From contig CAUZDW010000005.1 of the NCBI GenBank assembly GCA_963578825.1, positions 62,001 to 126,000 on the forward strand: a stretch of DNA of 64,000 bases. The letters run 5' to 3'. The first letter of the stretch is position 1; each line of letters begins with the position of its first letter. The translations under genes and the position numbers were made by a program. The DNA is from JAJDNS01 sp963578825 (GTDB lineage: Bacteria > Acidobacteriota > Vicinamibacteria > Fen-336). This document shows positions 1 through 8,357 of this stretch, one piece after another. Under the pieces are notes generated by a model. That model was not told where the DNA came from and did no database searches. It worked only from the letters and a program-made list of their open reading frames with translations.

Positions 1-1
1 G

Positions 2-961
2 GTCGATCCAGCGACTTTCGGAGAGGACCCGCTGCGTGCGCTGCGCGCCTTGCAGCTGGCGGCCCGTTTCGAGCTCGACGTGGATCCCGCCACGGCGGCT
101 CTCTGTGCCGCGATGCCTCTGGACGAGCTCCCCGCCGAGCGTGTCTTCGGGGAGATCGAGAAGCTGCTCCTGCAGGCGCGGCACCCCTCCCGCGGCTTCG
201 TCCTCATGAAGGAATGGGGGATGCTGCCTCAGTTAGCGCCCGAGCTCATCCCTCTGGATGCCACGCCCCAGGACCCCGAGTGGCACCCGGAGGGCGACGT
301 CTGGACCCACACGCTCCAGGTCGTCGATCAGGCGGCGGCACTCGTCGACGACCTGGCATCCGACCGCCCGCGCGCCCTGACGGTCCTGCTCGGCTCCCTG
401 TGTCACGACCTGGGCAAGCCTGGGACAACCCGCGAGGAGGACGGACGCATCCGATCCCGGGGGCACGAGGCGGCCGGGCTTCCCCCGACGACGGCCCTTC
501 TCGAGCGGTGGAACGTTCACAGTCTCCTCGGGTACGACGTTCGAGCCCAGACCCTCGCCCTCGTGGCGCACCATTTGAAGCCGGGGCAGCTGTACGACGA
601 TCGCGACCGCGTGTCCGATGGCGCGATTCGGCGTCTTGCGCGGAAGGTGGAGCCGGATCTGCTCTACCGTGTGGCGAGGGCCGACTGTCTCGGTCGCCGG
701 CCCGGGCGGTTCGAGCCGGTGGCGATGGAATGGTTCAGGGAGCGGGTGCGGCAGTTGGAGGTGGAGGTCAGGCCGCCGGAGCCCATCCTGCGAGGGCGCG
801 ACGTCCTGGCCCTCGGTCTGCGGCCGGGTCCGGAGGTGGGTCGCGTGGTGAGCGCGGTCTATGAGCGACAGCTCGACGGGACGGTGACGACGCTGGAGGA
901 GGCTCGGGCGGAGGCGCGGCGGGTTCTGGGAGGAGAGGAAGGTGAGCGAGGCGGGACGTGA
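2..961 (+). CDS. cca: tRNA nucleotidyltransferase / poly(A) polymerase family, 3' part (5' end outside window)
   Basis: This is the C-terminal part of a class II CCA-adding enzyme-type nucleotidyltransferase, which repairs or adds the 3' CCA of tRNAs. The frame is open to the left window edge, and its first residues, FGEDPLRALRALQLAARF, are the family's conserved end of the catalytic head (EDPxRxLRAxxFAARF). An HD-type domain follows: HTLQVVDQ, then CHDLGKPGTT, GHEAAG and LVAHHLKP, the metal-binding pattern of bacterial HD-containing CCA enzymes. The GxVRD/DxD head lies outside the window, so CCA addition cannot be separated from a poly(A) polymerase or A-adding role. A second complete homologue (PcnB) lies near 29 kb, so two family members coexist. 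Confidence 0.88.
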   Translation, partial: VDPATFGEDPLRALRALQLAARFELDVDPATAALCAAMPLDELPAERVFGEIEKLLLQARHPSRGFVLMKEWGMLPQLAPELIPLDATPQDPEWHPEGDVWTHTLQVVDQAAALVDDLASDRPRALTVLLGSLCHDLGKPGTTREEDGRIRSRGHEAAGLPPTTALLERWNVHSLLGYDVRAQTLALVAHHLKPGQLYDDRDRVSDGAIRRLARKVEPDLLYRVARADCLGRRPGRFEPVAMEWFRERVRQLEVEVRPPEPILRGRDVLALGLRPGPEVGRVVSAVYERQLDGTVTTLEEARAEARRVLGGEEGERGGT

Positions 962-1028
962 GCGGGGAGCGTGAGAGGAGGGAGACGCGAGAGGGAGGAG
1001 ACTCGAGAGGGGCAGAGAGGGGCAGAGT

Positions 1029-1054
1029 GGGGGAGGGGGCGGGAAGCGAGGGGG
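1029..1054 (+). other. G-quadruplex-type motif in a purine-rich intergenic tract
   Basis: Four G runs (5, 5, 3 and 5 Gs) are separated by loops of 1, 1 and 6 bases, satisfying the standard G3+N1-7 rule. The motif sits in about 120 bases of almost purely G/A top strand between two convergent genes. No gene is visible in this gap. Confidence 0.6.
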
Positions 1055-1105
1055 CAGGTGAGCGGGGCGGGACGCGCGGTGGTGTGAGGGCATCCATGAC
1101 GGAAT

Positions 1106-1141
1106 ACTCCGGGAACGTCGCCTGAGGTGCGTTCCCGGAGT
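1106..1141. terminator. 12-bp perfect hairpin between convergent genes
   Basis: The arm ACTCCGGGAACG pairs perfectly with CGTTCCCGGAGT across a 12-base loop, just past the stop codon of the minus-strand ATP-grasp gene and about 145 bases past the CCA-enzyme gene. There is no clear U tract on either side, so it may be a bidirectional mRNA-end structure and not a classical intrinsic terminator. Confidence 0.5.
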
Positions 1142-1143
1142 TG

Positions 1144-2686
1144 TTAACGCCCATACTCCGTCTCCCGATCGAGGACCTCGAGGGTGTGGGCGCAGAGCTC
1201 GTCGGCCTGCTCGTGGCTGTTGGCGATGGCGGTCAGACCGAGCTTTCCGAACTCCGACAGGGCCCCGATGAGATGGAAGAGCACCCCGGACTCGGTGCCG
1301 TGGCTGTAGTGGAGCTTGTTCACGGTGAGGATCTCGACGAGATCCTCGGGGAGCAGCCCTCGGTAGCGTTCGGAGAAGAGATTATCGGTCGCCTTGTAGA
1401 GCTTGGCCTGCCCCGACGGGGAGTGGTAGAGCCCGCTCTCGGGGTCGAGGGTTCCACCGGTGAGAAACTGCAAAGCAAGATAGGGGTGAGTCGTTCCGCC
1501 CATGCGGAGGTTGATCTCCAGCGCGCTCACCTTCCACTTCTCCGTCAGCGTGTCACGATACACGAGAAAGTCGACGCCGAAGCGGCTCACGACACCCGCG
1601 TCGGCCAGCACGCGGCCGACGCGCAGTCCCGCTTCCTGGACCTCCATGCGGTAGTCGTCGCGGGCCGGGAAACGGCACCCGAGGAAGACCTGCTTGCTTG
1701 GCCCGCCGAGGATCTGGTCGTGTGTCGAAACGGCCATCACCTCTCCGCCCGGGCTGATGCGGTATTGGGCGCTGGGCGAGAGCTTCTCGGGGGCGTCGAT
1801 GAACTCCTCTGTGATCCCACCCATGCGGGAGAACTTCTCGAAGTAGGATTCTGTCGTCTCCGTCGGGACGGAGAACTCGAGGTTTTGAAGGGCGTCCCGC
1901 AGCGCTCCCTTCGAGCGGGACACAGGGAAGGTCAGGAGCGCGTTTCCCTCGCCAGAGAAGCTGTCGTTGAGCTTGACCACCGCCCGCCGAAGATCCGGGC
2001 GCCGCCCGCGCATTTCCGTCAAGGCCTCGCCCACGTCCTCGGCGTCCCGCAGGTCCTCGAAGCCGCACGGGAGCTCCATCCCCGCGGTCTTGAAGGCCTT
2101 TCGGGCCCCGGACTTGGTCCCGAGATCGCACAGCCGCGGGTCGCAGCCGTTCAGCGGGATGCCGAGCAACACAGCCAGCTTGCGCTCGTGGGGCGTGGAG
2201 TTGAAGACGGTCAGGTACGCCTTCGAGGGATCCATGATGCCTGCTCGGATCCGCTCGATGAGACGCGGCCGCTCGAGGATCTTCTCGGTGAGCGAGCGTG
2301 GAGAGGCGTCGTCAGCGCACAGGAGAGTCAATCGCGAGCGGGCGTGGCTGGCCGGGATCCCGGCCAGGAACTGAAGGTAGTACTCGAGGATGATCGGGTG
2401 GATGGGCTGGGAGGTCACGAACACCATCCGGGCCCTGGGGTTGCGGAGGCGGATGAGCAGGAAGAGCAGCCGCTCCTCGTAGAAGCTGACGCCGTCGATC
2501 TTCCTGAGCTCGCTCTGGTCGAGGGTGAGCGAGGGTGAGCGAGGGGACGATGACCGAAGTGTGGGGGGCCTCGTCCCGCATCATGAGCGAGTCCCAGACC
2601 CCGGCGAGCCGCGGCTTGAGGGCCTCGAACTCGGCGGCCTCCTGCTCCGGCGCCAGGTCCTTCAGAAACGGCGGTTTCGGGATCAT
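1144..2686 (-). pseudogene. PGM1-type ATP-grasp peptide/carboxylate-amine ligase, frameshifted
   Basis: The product resembles ATP-grasp ligases related to PGM1 (pheganomycin peptide ligase), which join an amino-acid carboxylate to an amine through an acyl phosphate. The first about 50 residues (MIPKPPFLKDLAPEQE onward) lie in one frame. The remaining about 460, including AVVKLNDSFSGEGNALL, GCRFPARDDYRMEVQEAG and VSALEINLRMGGTTHPY (ATP-grasp core and metal-binding E/N residues), lie in another. The shift coincides with an extra copy of a 10-bp unit; removing it restores a continuous protein of about 510 residues through PSLTLDQSELRKIDGVSFYE. It is the last gene of the six-gene operon, 21 bp after the amidotransferase gene. 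Family assignment is good; substrate is unknown. Confidence 0.75.
2521..2540. repeat. 10-bp tandem duplication causing the frameshift
   Basis: GAGGGTGAGC occurs twice back to back and is followed by GAGGG. One copy is expected from the protein reading frame; the second shifts the minus-strand ligase gene by +1. Confidence 0.85.
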
Positions 2687-2707
2687 CGCCCCGCCCCCGG
2701 GTGTCGC

Positions 2708-3867
2708 CTAGACGACCTCGGCGGGCCGCTCGACTCCCACGGACTCCACGGCCACGGCCTGGAGTACGCGGCTCTCGTGGAGGTCGATCCGGCTGCCGTG
2801 AGATTCCGCGCGACGGCGGATCTGGCGGAAGAGGTGGAAACGCAGCGGCCCGAGGAGAGTGAAATCAGAGGTGAGGTGGAGGCGCTGGTCCACGTCCTCG
2901 TCGGGCAGCGAGCCCGTGAGGATCTCGAGCCGCTCATGGTACCACCGCTCGCTCACCTCACCGCGCTCGCGTTTCCGGCTCAGGATCATCACCTGGCGGA
3001 AGCGGTCCACGATCTCCGGGTGGTGGTTGACCGCGAGCATTCGCGGCACCCCGCTCCCCGTGTCCCGCGCGAACTCCAGCATCGTCACCGCATCCCCCCG
3101 GGGGCCACCCACGCCCAGGGTCTCCCAGCCGATGGGCTGCACTGTGTCGGGGAGCCCCTCTGCCGGCGGAAGGAGGTCGAACAGCCTGTTCTCGACGACC
3201 CGCAGCCGGCCCTCGCTCCCCAGCAGGGCCTCGAAGTGTCGGAACCACGGATGCTCGCCGGCCGACGGGTCGAGCACGTTCTCGAGGACGCCCGTGCTCT
3301 TGCCCTTCTCCGGTCCTCTCAGGACCGGCTCTGCCGCGCCCGCCCAACGACTGAGAACGCCGAAGGTGTGACAGACCCCGATGAGCGACGCCTCCGCGTG
3401 GGCGTGGATGGCGTCGAAGAGCTCGAACGCCGGCGCCTCCCACTCGGGGTTCTCACGGATGCCTGGGCGCCGTCCGCTCCTCCGTCGTTGCGGCGCGGGT
3501 CGATGTGCCCGGGCCCACCGCTTCCGACGTAGACCGAGAAGCGCGGGCCGGGAGCCTCGGGCAGCATGCCCGAGCGGCGAACGTCATAGGACAGCACCCG
3601 AATGCGCAGCCCCGCGCTCTCGAGGGTCTCGATGGCCTCGCACCCGGCGTCCATCACCGCGTGGACGAGGGAGTCGTGCCCGAGGTTCGGCCAGCCGTGG
3701 TTCATGTCGAGCAGAGCCACGTCGATGGCCAGGGGGTCCGGCGCGGGGATGTCTTCCGGACGCTCCACGCGGACGTACTCGAATATCCCGCACGGCGCCC
3801 TCGCCGGGCAGTCCGTCACGCAGAACTGCTTTCCATTCTGCTGTTTGAAGGTGCACGCGAAGGGCAT
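2708..3867 (-). pseudogene. Class I glutamine amidotransferase-like protein, frameshifted
   Basis: Class I amidotransferase domains hydrolyse glutamine and pass ammonia to a partner, or act as gamma-glutamyl peptidases. The N-terminal part (MPFACTFKQQNGKQFC, a Cys-rich start, then FSVYVGSGGPGHIDPR) and the C-terminal part are in different frames. The second frame holds the nucleophile region ASLIGVCHTFGVLS and the His-Glu pair in LAVNHHPEIVDRF. The shift falls where the sequence reads CAGGCATCC; one more G would give AQGIRENPEW, rejoining an uninterrupted protein of about 386 residues. It lies between the SagB gene (60 bp upstream) and the PGM1-type ligase. Whether the missing base is a mutation or a consensus error is undecided. 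Confidence 0.72.
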
Positions 3868-3927
3868 GGACCTTCGCGTCTAGCGGGGCCCCCGGTTGCC
3901 GTCCACCGCCTCCCCCGCGAGCCGGGT

Positions 3928-5658
3928 CTAAGGGTCGCGCTTCATTTTGGACGTGCCTGTGGCCTCGGAGCGTGGCGAGCCTTCGGGCTGACCCCGGCCG
4001 TGCACGCTCTCGGCGTAGGCCGGCCGGGTCGCCAGACGCGTGTCCTCGACCGGGCCTCCGATGGTGAAGTGGTACAGGTCCCGGAAACGGCGGCTGTGGA
4101 GGCCGAGGGTCTCGTGGACGACATCGTCGAAGTAGCACCCGATCCCCGTGCCGCGAAAGCCAAGGGCCTCGGCCTCCATGTAGAGAACCTGGCCCAGGAC
4201 CCCCGTCTCCCAGAAGAGCCTTCGATACCACCACGCGCCGCCCTCCAGGCTCTCCTCGAAGAGGCTCAGCATGCCAAGGCTGAAGGCGGACTCAGAGGCG
4301 ATCGCCTGCTGGCAGCTCGCGAAGCGGGCGAAGGATCGGGCATCGCCCTCTTCCAGGAGGAAGAGAGGCAGCCCCTCGGGTGCGGCCTCCGGGCGCTCCC
4401 AGCGCAGGTCCTTGCGCATCGCCTCGCGCAGGGCCTCGTGGGCGCTGGGATCACGCTGCAGAACGTACAGACCAGGTGGCAGGTCCGGGACTCGATGCAC
4501 GAAGAGAACCGGATGGACACGGGGAGTCCAGGGCAGGACGTCCCACGGAGGGACGCCTTGGCGGGGGAGGAGACGCCACATCGTCTCGAAGAAGGCCGCG
4601 CTCGGCATGGAGGTGACGCCGTCCATCGCCACGGCGCTTCGACGTGCCCGAATCAGCGAGACGGCATGGGCCTGCTGCTTCACTGGTGCCGCGGCGACCG
4701 GTGAGGGCGCCGTCTTCGCCACGGCATCCGGGGTGCGTGGCTTGCGCGTCGCGTGGGCTGCCTCGTCGATCTCGGGCCACTCGACGTGCTCGAGGCTGAG
4801 CGTGTTGGGTTGCCCGGTCCATTCGCCCTGGCGCAGCAGAACGATCATCTCGTCGAGTGCGCCTTCGAGGCGTCGCACCGCCTCGATCTCCAGCGGGGCA
4901 GGCGCCACGAGCACGAGCGCGTCGGGGTGCTCACGGTCGGCGGAGGCGAGAGTCCCGTCGTCGTCGTCCCGGTCGAGGCCTAGGACTGCCGCAACGTCCT
5001 CGTCGCCAGGAACGTCCAGAACCCGAGCGCTCCAGCCCAGGACCGCAGCCGCGTAACGGACCGTCGCCAGCGCGTGACCCGCGTCGTGTTGGCAATAGCG
5101 AAAGGCCCGCTCGCCGTACTTCCACGCCTCGCGCCAGTGGATCGACGCCAGGCCCACCAGGAATCCGCATTCCGGCAACCAGCCGGCCAGGCGGGACGTC
5201 GCCGCGCTCCCGAGGCTCACACGCCTCTCGAGCACGTGGTCCACGCTGCGGTAGTGGGAGACACCGGAGGGGAGCCCCGGGGCGTCCGCCACCAGGACGT
5301 AGCCCTCGGTCGGGTGCAGGTTGCCGCTCGACGGGTTCGCCCGCAGGGCCCACCGCGAGGCCCCGGCCTCCTTCCATGCGGTCAGTCCCAGCGCCAGCTC
5401 GAGGAACGCCCCGAGAGTCCCGTGATCGAGCGAGCGTGGGGCGACGTCGCCGGGACGGTGCAGCTCGGCCCAGATCGCCGTCAGAGCCTCGCTGCAAAGC
5501 GGCAGCTCGACGACAGGGGCCCCTTTGTAGCTTCGGAACGGCTCGGGCTGGTTGGCCCAGTCCAGGTGGCCGGGCCCGGGCGCGAAGCGCCCAGGGCGAT
5601 GCGTGCTCCGCTCGTGGTAGCGGACGATGGCCTCGACGTTTGACTCTCCCTCGATCAA
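3928..5658 (-). CDS. SagB/ThcOx-type oxidoreductase with two nitroreductase domains
   Basis: SagB-family flavoproteins are FMN-dependent dehydrogenases that oxidise azolines to azoles in peptide natural products, or related substrates. This 576-residue protein contains two tandem copies of the fold. The first (about residues 60-290) has RANPSSGNLHPTEGYVL, the typical FMN-binding start, and YCQHDAGHALATVRYAA. The second (about 330-545) has RRSAVAMDG, WWYRRLFWETGVLGQVLYME and GFRGTGIGCYFDD. A proline/alanine linker joins them. The start is TTG after a GGGAGGAGG site. It is intact, unlike most of its operon partners, and sits 20 bp after the lyase gene. No YcaO cyclodehydratase is nearby, so azole formation is not implied. 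Confidence 0.85.
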   Translation of the reverse strand: MIEGESNVEAIVRYHERSTHRPGRFAPGPGHLDWANQPEPFRSYKGAPVVELPLCSEALTAIWAELHRPGDVAPRSLDHGTLGAFLELALGLTAWKEAGASRWALRANPSSGNLHPTEGYVLVADAPGLPSGVSHYRSVDHVLERRVSLGSAATSRLAGWLPECGFLVGLASIHWREAWKYGERAFRYCQHDAGHALATVRYAAAVLGWSARVLDVPGDEDVAAVLGLDRDDDDGTLASADREHPDALVLVAPAPLEIEAVRRLEGALDEMIVLLRQGEWTGQPNTLSLEHVEWPEIDEAAHATRKPRTPDAVAKTAPSPVAAAPVKQQAHAVSLIRARRSAVAMDGVTSMPSAAFFETMWRLLPRQGVPPWDVLPWTPRVHPVLFVHRVPDLPPGLYVLQRDPSAHEALREAMRKDLRWERPEAAPEGLPLFLLEEGDARSFARFASCQQAIASESAFSLGMLSLFEESLEGGAWWYRRLFWETGVLGQVLYMEAEALGFRGTGIGCYFDDVVHETLGLHSRRFRDLYHFTIGGPVEDTRLATRPAYAESVHGRGQPEGSPRSEATGTSKMKRDP

Positions 5659-5678
5659 GCGCCTCCTCCCGATGGTCC

Positions 5679-7025
5679 TTAGGCGGGCAGCGGCTCGAAG
5701 AGGGCCGTGAAGTGCCGCAGGACTGCAGGAGCCCGGGTGATCCGGTACCCGCGGAGGGTCTCCTTCAGGCTCGCGACTCCGATCACGGCCTCGGCGACGT
5801 AGTCGGTGTGCGACTGCATGTAGACCCGGCGGGGATGGCGAGCCGCACCAGATCCATGGCCGCCGGAGACTCCTTTCCGTCGGCGCCGAGACCGAACATC
5901 ACCGTGCCGATCTCGACCCCCCGGATCCCGGCCTCCAGGTACAGAGCGTCCGCCAGCGCGATGCCCGGGTACTGCAGCGGGGGAATGTGAGGCAGGAGCG
6001 CCCGGGCGTCGATGTAGACGGCATGGTCGCCTGCCGGCCACAGGAGCGGGATGCCAGCCGCGGCGAGACGCTCGTGCAGGTATTCGATCGAGCACCTCCT
6101 TCAGGCCGCGGGCCACCGCCTCGAGGTCGTATCCTGCCAGCCCTCCGTACGTCGGGAACCCTTCGGTCAGGATCAGCAGGTTGCGGCACCGCTCCGCCCA
6201 CGCATCGTCGTTGAGCGCCAGAAAGCCCCCGATGTTGGCGAGGCCGTCCTTTTTCGCCGACATCGTGCAGCCGTCGGCGAGGGAGAACATCTTCCTGGCG
6301 ATCTCACGGGGAGTGCGCGCGGCCTGCCCCTCTTCGCGCATCTTGATGAACCAGGCGTTCTCGGCGAATCGGCACGCGTCGAGAAAGAAGGGCTTCTTGA
6401 AGCGGTCACAGAGCCTGCGGACTCCACGCAGGTTTTCCAGGGACACGGGCTGTCCGCCTCCGATGTTGTTCGTCACGGTGACCATCACCAGCGGAATGCG
6501 GTCGCCGTCCTCCTCGAGAGTCTTCTCGAGGGACTCCAGGTCCACGTTTCCCTTGAACGGATGCACTCGAGACGGTACGCGCCCCTCGGGGATCACGAGA
6601 TCCCGGGCTTCGGCCTGCTCGGCTTCGATGTTGGCTCTCGTCGTGTCGAAGTGGTTGTTGTTGGGCACGACCTGGCCCGGCTCGAGCGTGCTGCTGAAGA
6701 GGATGCGCTCCGCGGCGAGGCCCTGGTGCGTGGGAATGACGTACTCGAAGCCCGTGAGGTCCTGCACCACGTCGCGAAACCGGAAGTAGGAACGGCTCCC
6801 CGCGTAGGATTCGTCCCCCTGCATGAGAGCTCCCCACTGCACGGCCGACATTGCACCGGTTCCGGAGTCGGTCAGCAGATCGATCAGAACGTCCTCGGCA
6901 CGCAGCCGGAAGACGTTGTATCCCGCCTCGCGGAGTGCGGCCTCCCGCTCCTCGCGCCGGGTGAACTTGATCGACTCCACCGACTTGATCCGAAACGGCT
7001 CGATGATCGTCTTGAAGTCCTGCAT
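5679..7025 (-). pseudogene. Tryptophanase/tyrosine phenol-lyase family beta-eliminating lyase, internally frameshifted
   Basis: PLP-dependent beta-eliminating lyases cleave tryptophan or tyrosine to indole or phenol, pyruvate and ammonia. Strong family features are present: TIIEPFRIKSVESIKFT at the start, SYFRFRDVVQDLTGFEYVIPTHQG, VPNNNHFDTTRANIE, MVTVTNNIGGGQPVS and the PLP-lysine region CTMSAKKDGLANIGG. The reading frame stays open end to end but is wrong from about residue 314 to 398. In the alternate frame one reads IEYLHERLAAAGI, DHAVYIDARALLPHIPP and GIRGVEIGTVMFG, the expected family sequence. The first lesion looks like a deletion of about 32 bp (microhomology GATC); the second is one missing C before RRVYMQSHTDYV. 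The net loss is in frame, so simple ORF length hides the damage. Confidence 0.8.
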
Positions 7026-7076
7026 GCGTGACCTCTCAATGAGACAGGGCCGGATTCCAGCACCCCAGCATATCGC

Positions 7077-8357
7077 TCAGTCTACTTCGGAGGCGGCCCG
7101 AGACCGTCGAGTCAGCCAGAACGCAGCGAGGCCGACGATGACCACGCCGACAGCGATCATTCCCTCGCGGGCGGTGGCGCCGAAACCCGCCAGCGTTACA
7201 GCCATCACGAGCGTCAGCGGCGCCGGCCAGGCGTCACGCGGCCGAAGCCCGTGCTCGCGGCGAACGGCCAGGGCGACAAGCGCCGCGGCAGTGACGCCGA
7301 ACTGCAAGAGCACAGTCAGGCTCGACAGCGCGAACAGCTCGTCCAGATCACCGACCACGAGAAAGACCCCGACCAGGAGCCACGTGACGGCGAGCGCACG
7401 GCGGGGCACCCCGTCCGCGCCGACGCGGTCGAGCCCGAGCAGCCCGCCTGCCCCAGCCGCCATCGACGAGAGGTAGCGTGGTGTCGTGACGATCATTCCG
7501 AAACAGATACCGAACGCGGAGATGCTCGTGCCGAGGTACACGATCGTCGAGAGCTTCGCCCCTCCAAGCACGCCCGCGGCATCGACGAGCGGTGTCGCGG
7601 ATGTTGCGAGGTCCGGAAGCGCCACGACGCAGGCCCACGCCAGGCCCACATAGAGCGTCACGGACAATACGAGCGAGCCCACGGTCGCTCGGGGGACGGC
7701 CCGTGCCGAGGACCGCACCTGGCCGGCGATGACCGGGACGATCTCGAAGCCCTGGCAGGCGAACATGGCGACGAGCCCGGCCCGGAGCCACCCGACGCCG
7801 GGCATCGCGGGCGCCGGGGACACGGTCGGCCCCGTGTACGCCCACCAGGCGACCAGGAGAAGCAGCAACGGGGCGAGCTTGAGGACGGTGAGACCGGTCC
7901 ACAGCCAGGCGGAGAGCCGCAGGCCCGACAAGACGATCAGGGTGATCACGCTGAGCATCCCGAGTCCGGCCAGCCGGAGCACGAGCTCTCCTTCGACGCC
8001 GATCATTGCCAGCACGGCCTGGGTGAGGCCCGCGAGGACCGCAGCCGTGGAAAAGAACGCGCTCACGTACGTGATCCAGCCCACCAGCACGGAGAAGCCT
8101 TCGCCGAAGGCCGCCCGTGCGAACACCACGGGCCCGCCGTCCTCGTCGAAGCAACTCCCGAGGCGAGCGAAAGCGAAGGCCGCGGGGAGGAGGACGAGGC
8201 CGGTCAGCGCGAAGACCCAGACGGTGCCGAATCCCGGCGCGTTGGCGGCCACTGCCGCCGGCACGAAGAAGATGCCGACTCCAACGATGCCGTTGACACC
8301 GAGCGCGAGGAGCTGGAACGTGCCGACGGCTCTCGATGCGTCGTCTGCCGAGGACAT
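7077..8357 (-). CDS. APC-superfamily amino acid permease
   Basis: This 426-residue integral membrane protein has about twelve hydrophobic segments and the APC-family opening LLALGVNGIVGVGIFFVPAA (the GxG(I/V) substrate-backbone loop of helix 1). It should move an amino acid or its derivative across the cytoplasmic membrane. Its ATG overlaps the TGA of the preceding ATP-grasp gene by one base (TGATG), so translation is probably coupled. It is intact. The context of amino-acid ligases and a lyase suggests that it imports the amino-acid substrate or exports the product of the cluster; direction and substrate are not visible. Confidence 0.88.
   Translation of the reverse strand: MSSADDASRAVGTFQLLALGVNGIVGVGIFFVPAAVAANAPGFGTVWVFALTGLVLLPAAFAFARLGSCFDEDGGPVVFARAAFGEGFSVLVGWITYVSAFFSTAAVLAGLTQAVLAMIGVEGELVLRLAGLGMLSVITLIVLSGLRLSAWLWTGLTVLKLAPLLLLLVAWWAYTGPTVSPAPAMPGVGWLRAGLVAMFACQGFEIVPVIAGQVRSSARAVPRATVGSLVLSVTLYVGLAWACVVALPDLATSATPLVDAAGVLGGAKLSTIVYLGTSISAFGICFGMIVTTPRYLSSMAAGAGGLLGLDRVGADGVPRRALAVTWLLVGVFLVVGDLDELFALSSLTVLLQFGVTAAALVALAVRREHGLRPRDAWPAPLTLVMAVTLAGFGATAREGMIAVGVVIVGLAAFWLTRRSRAASEVD

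Noticed and set aside
1141..2538. Long plus-strand reading frame of 465 codons opposite the ATP-grasp gene
   Set aside because: Its translation is low-complexity Glu/Val/Leu/Arg-rich without any family motif, while the opposite strand has clear ATP-grasp motifs. It is a high-GC antisense shadow.
3928..5658. Thiazole/oxazole-modified peptide cluster, suggested by the SagB-type gene
   Set aside because: No YcaO/SagC/SagD protein and no short precursor peptide gene with a Cys/Ser/Thr-rich core could be found within the operon.
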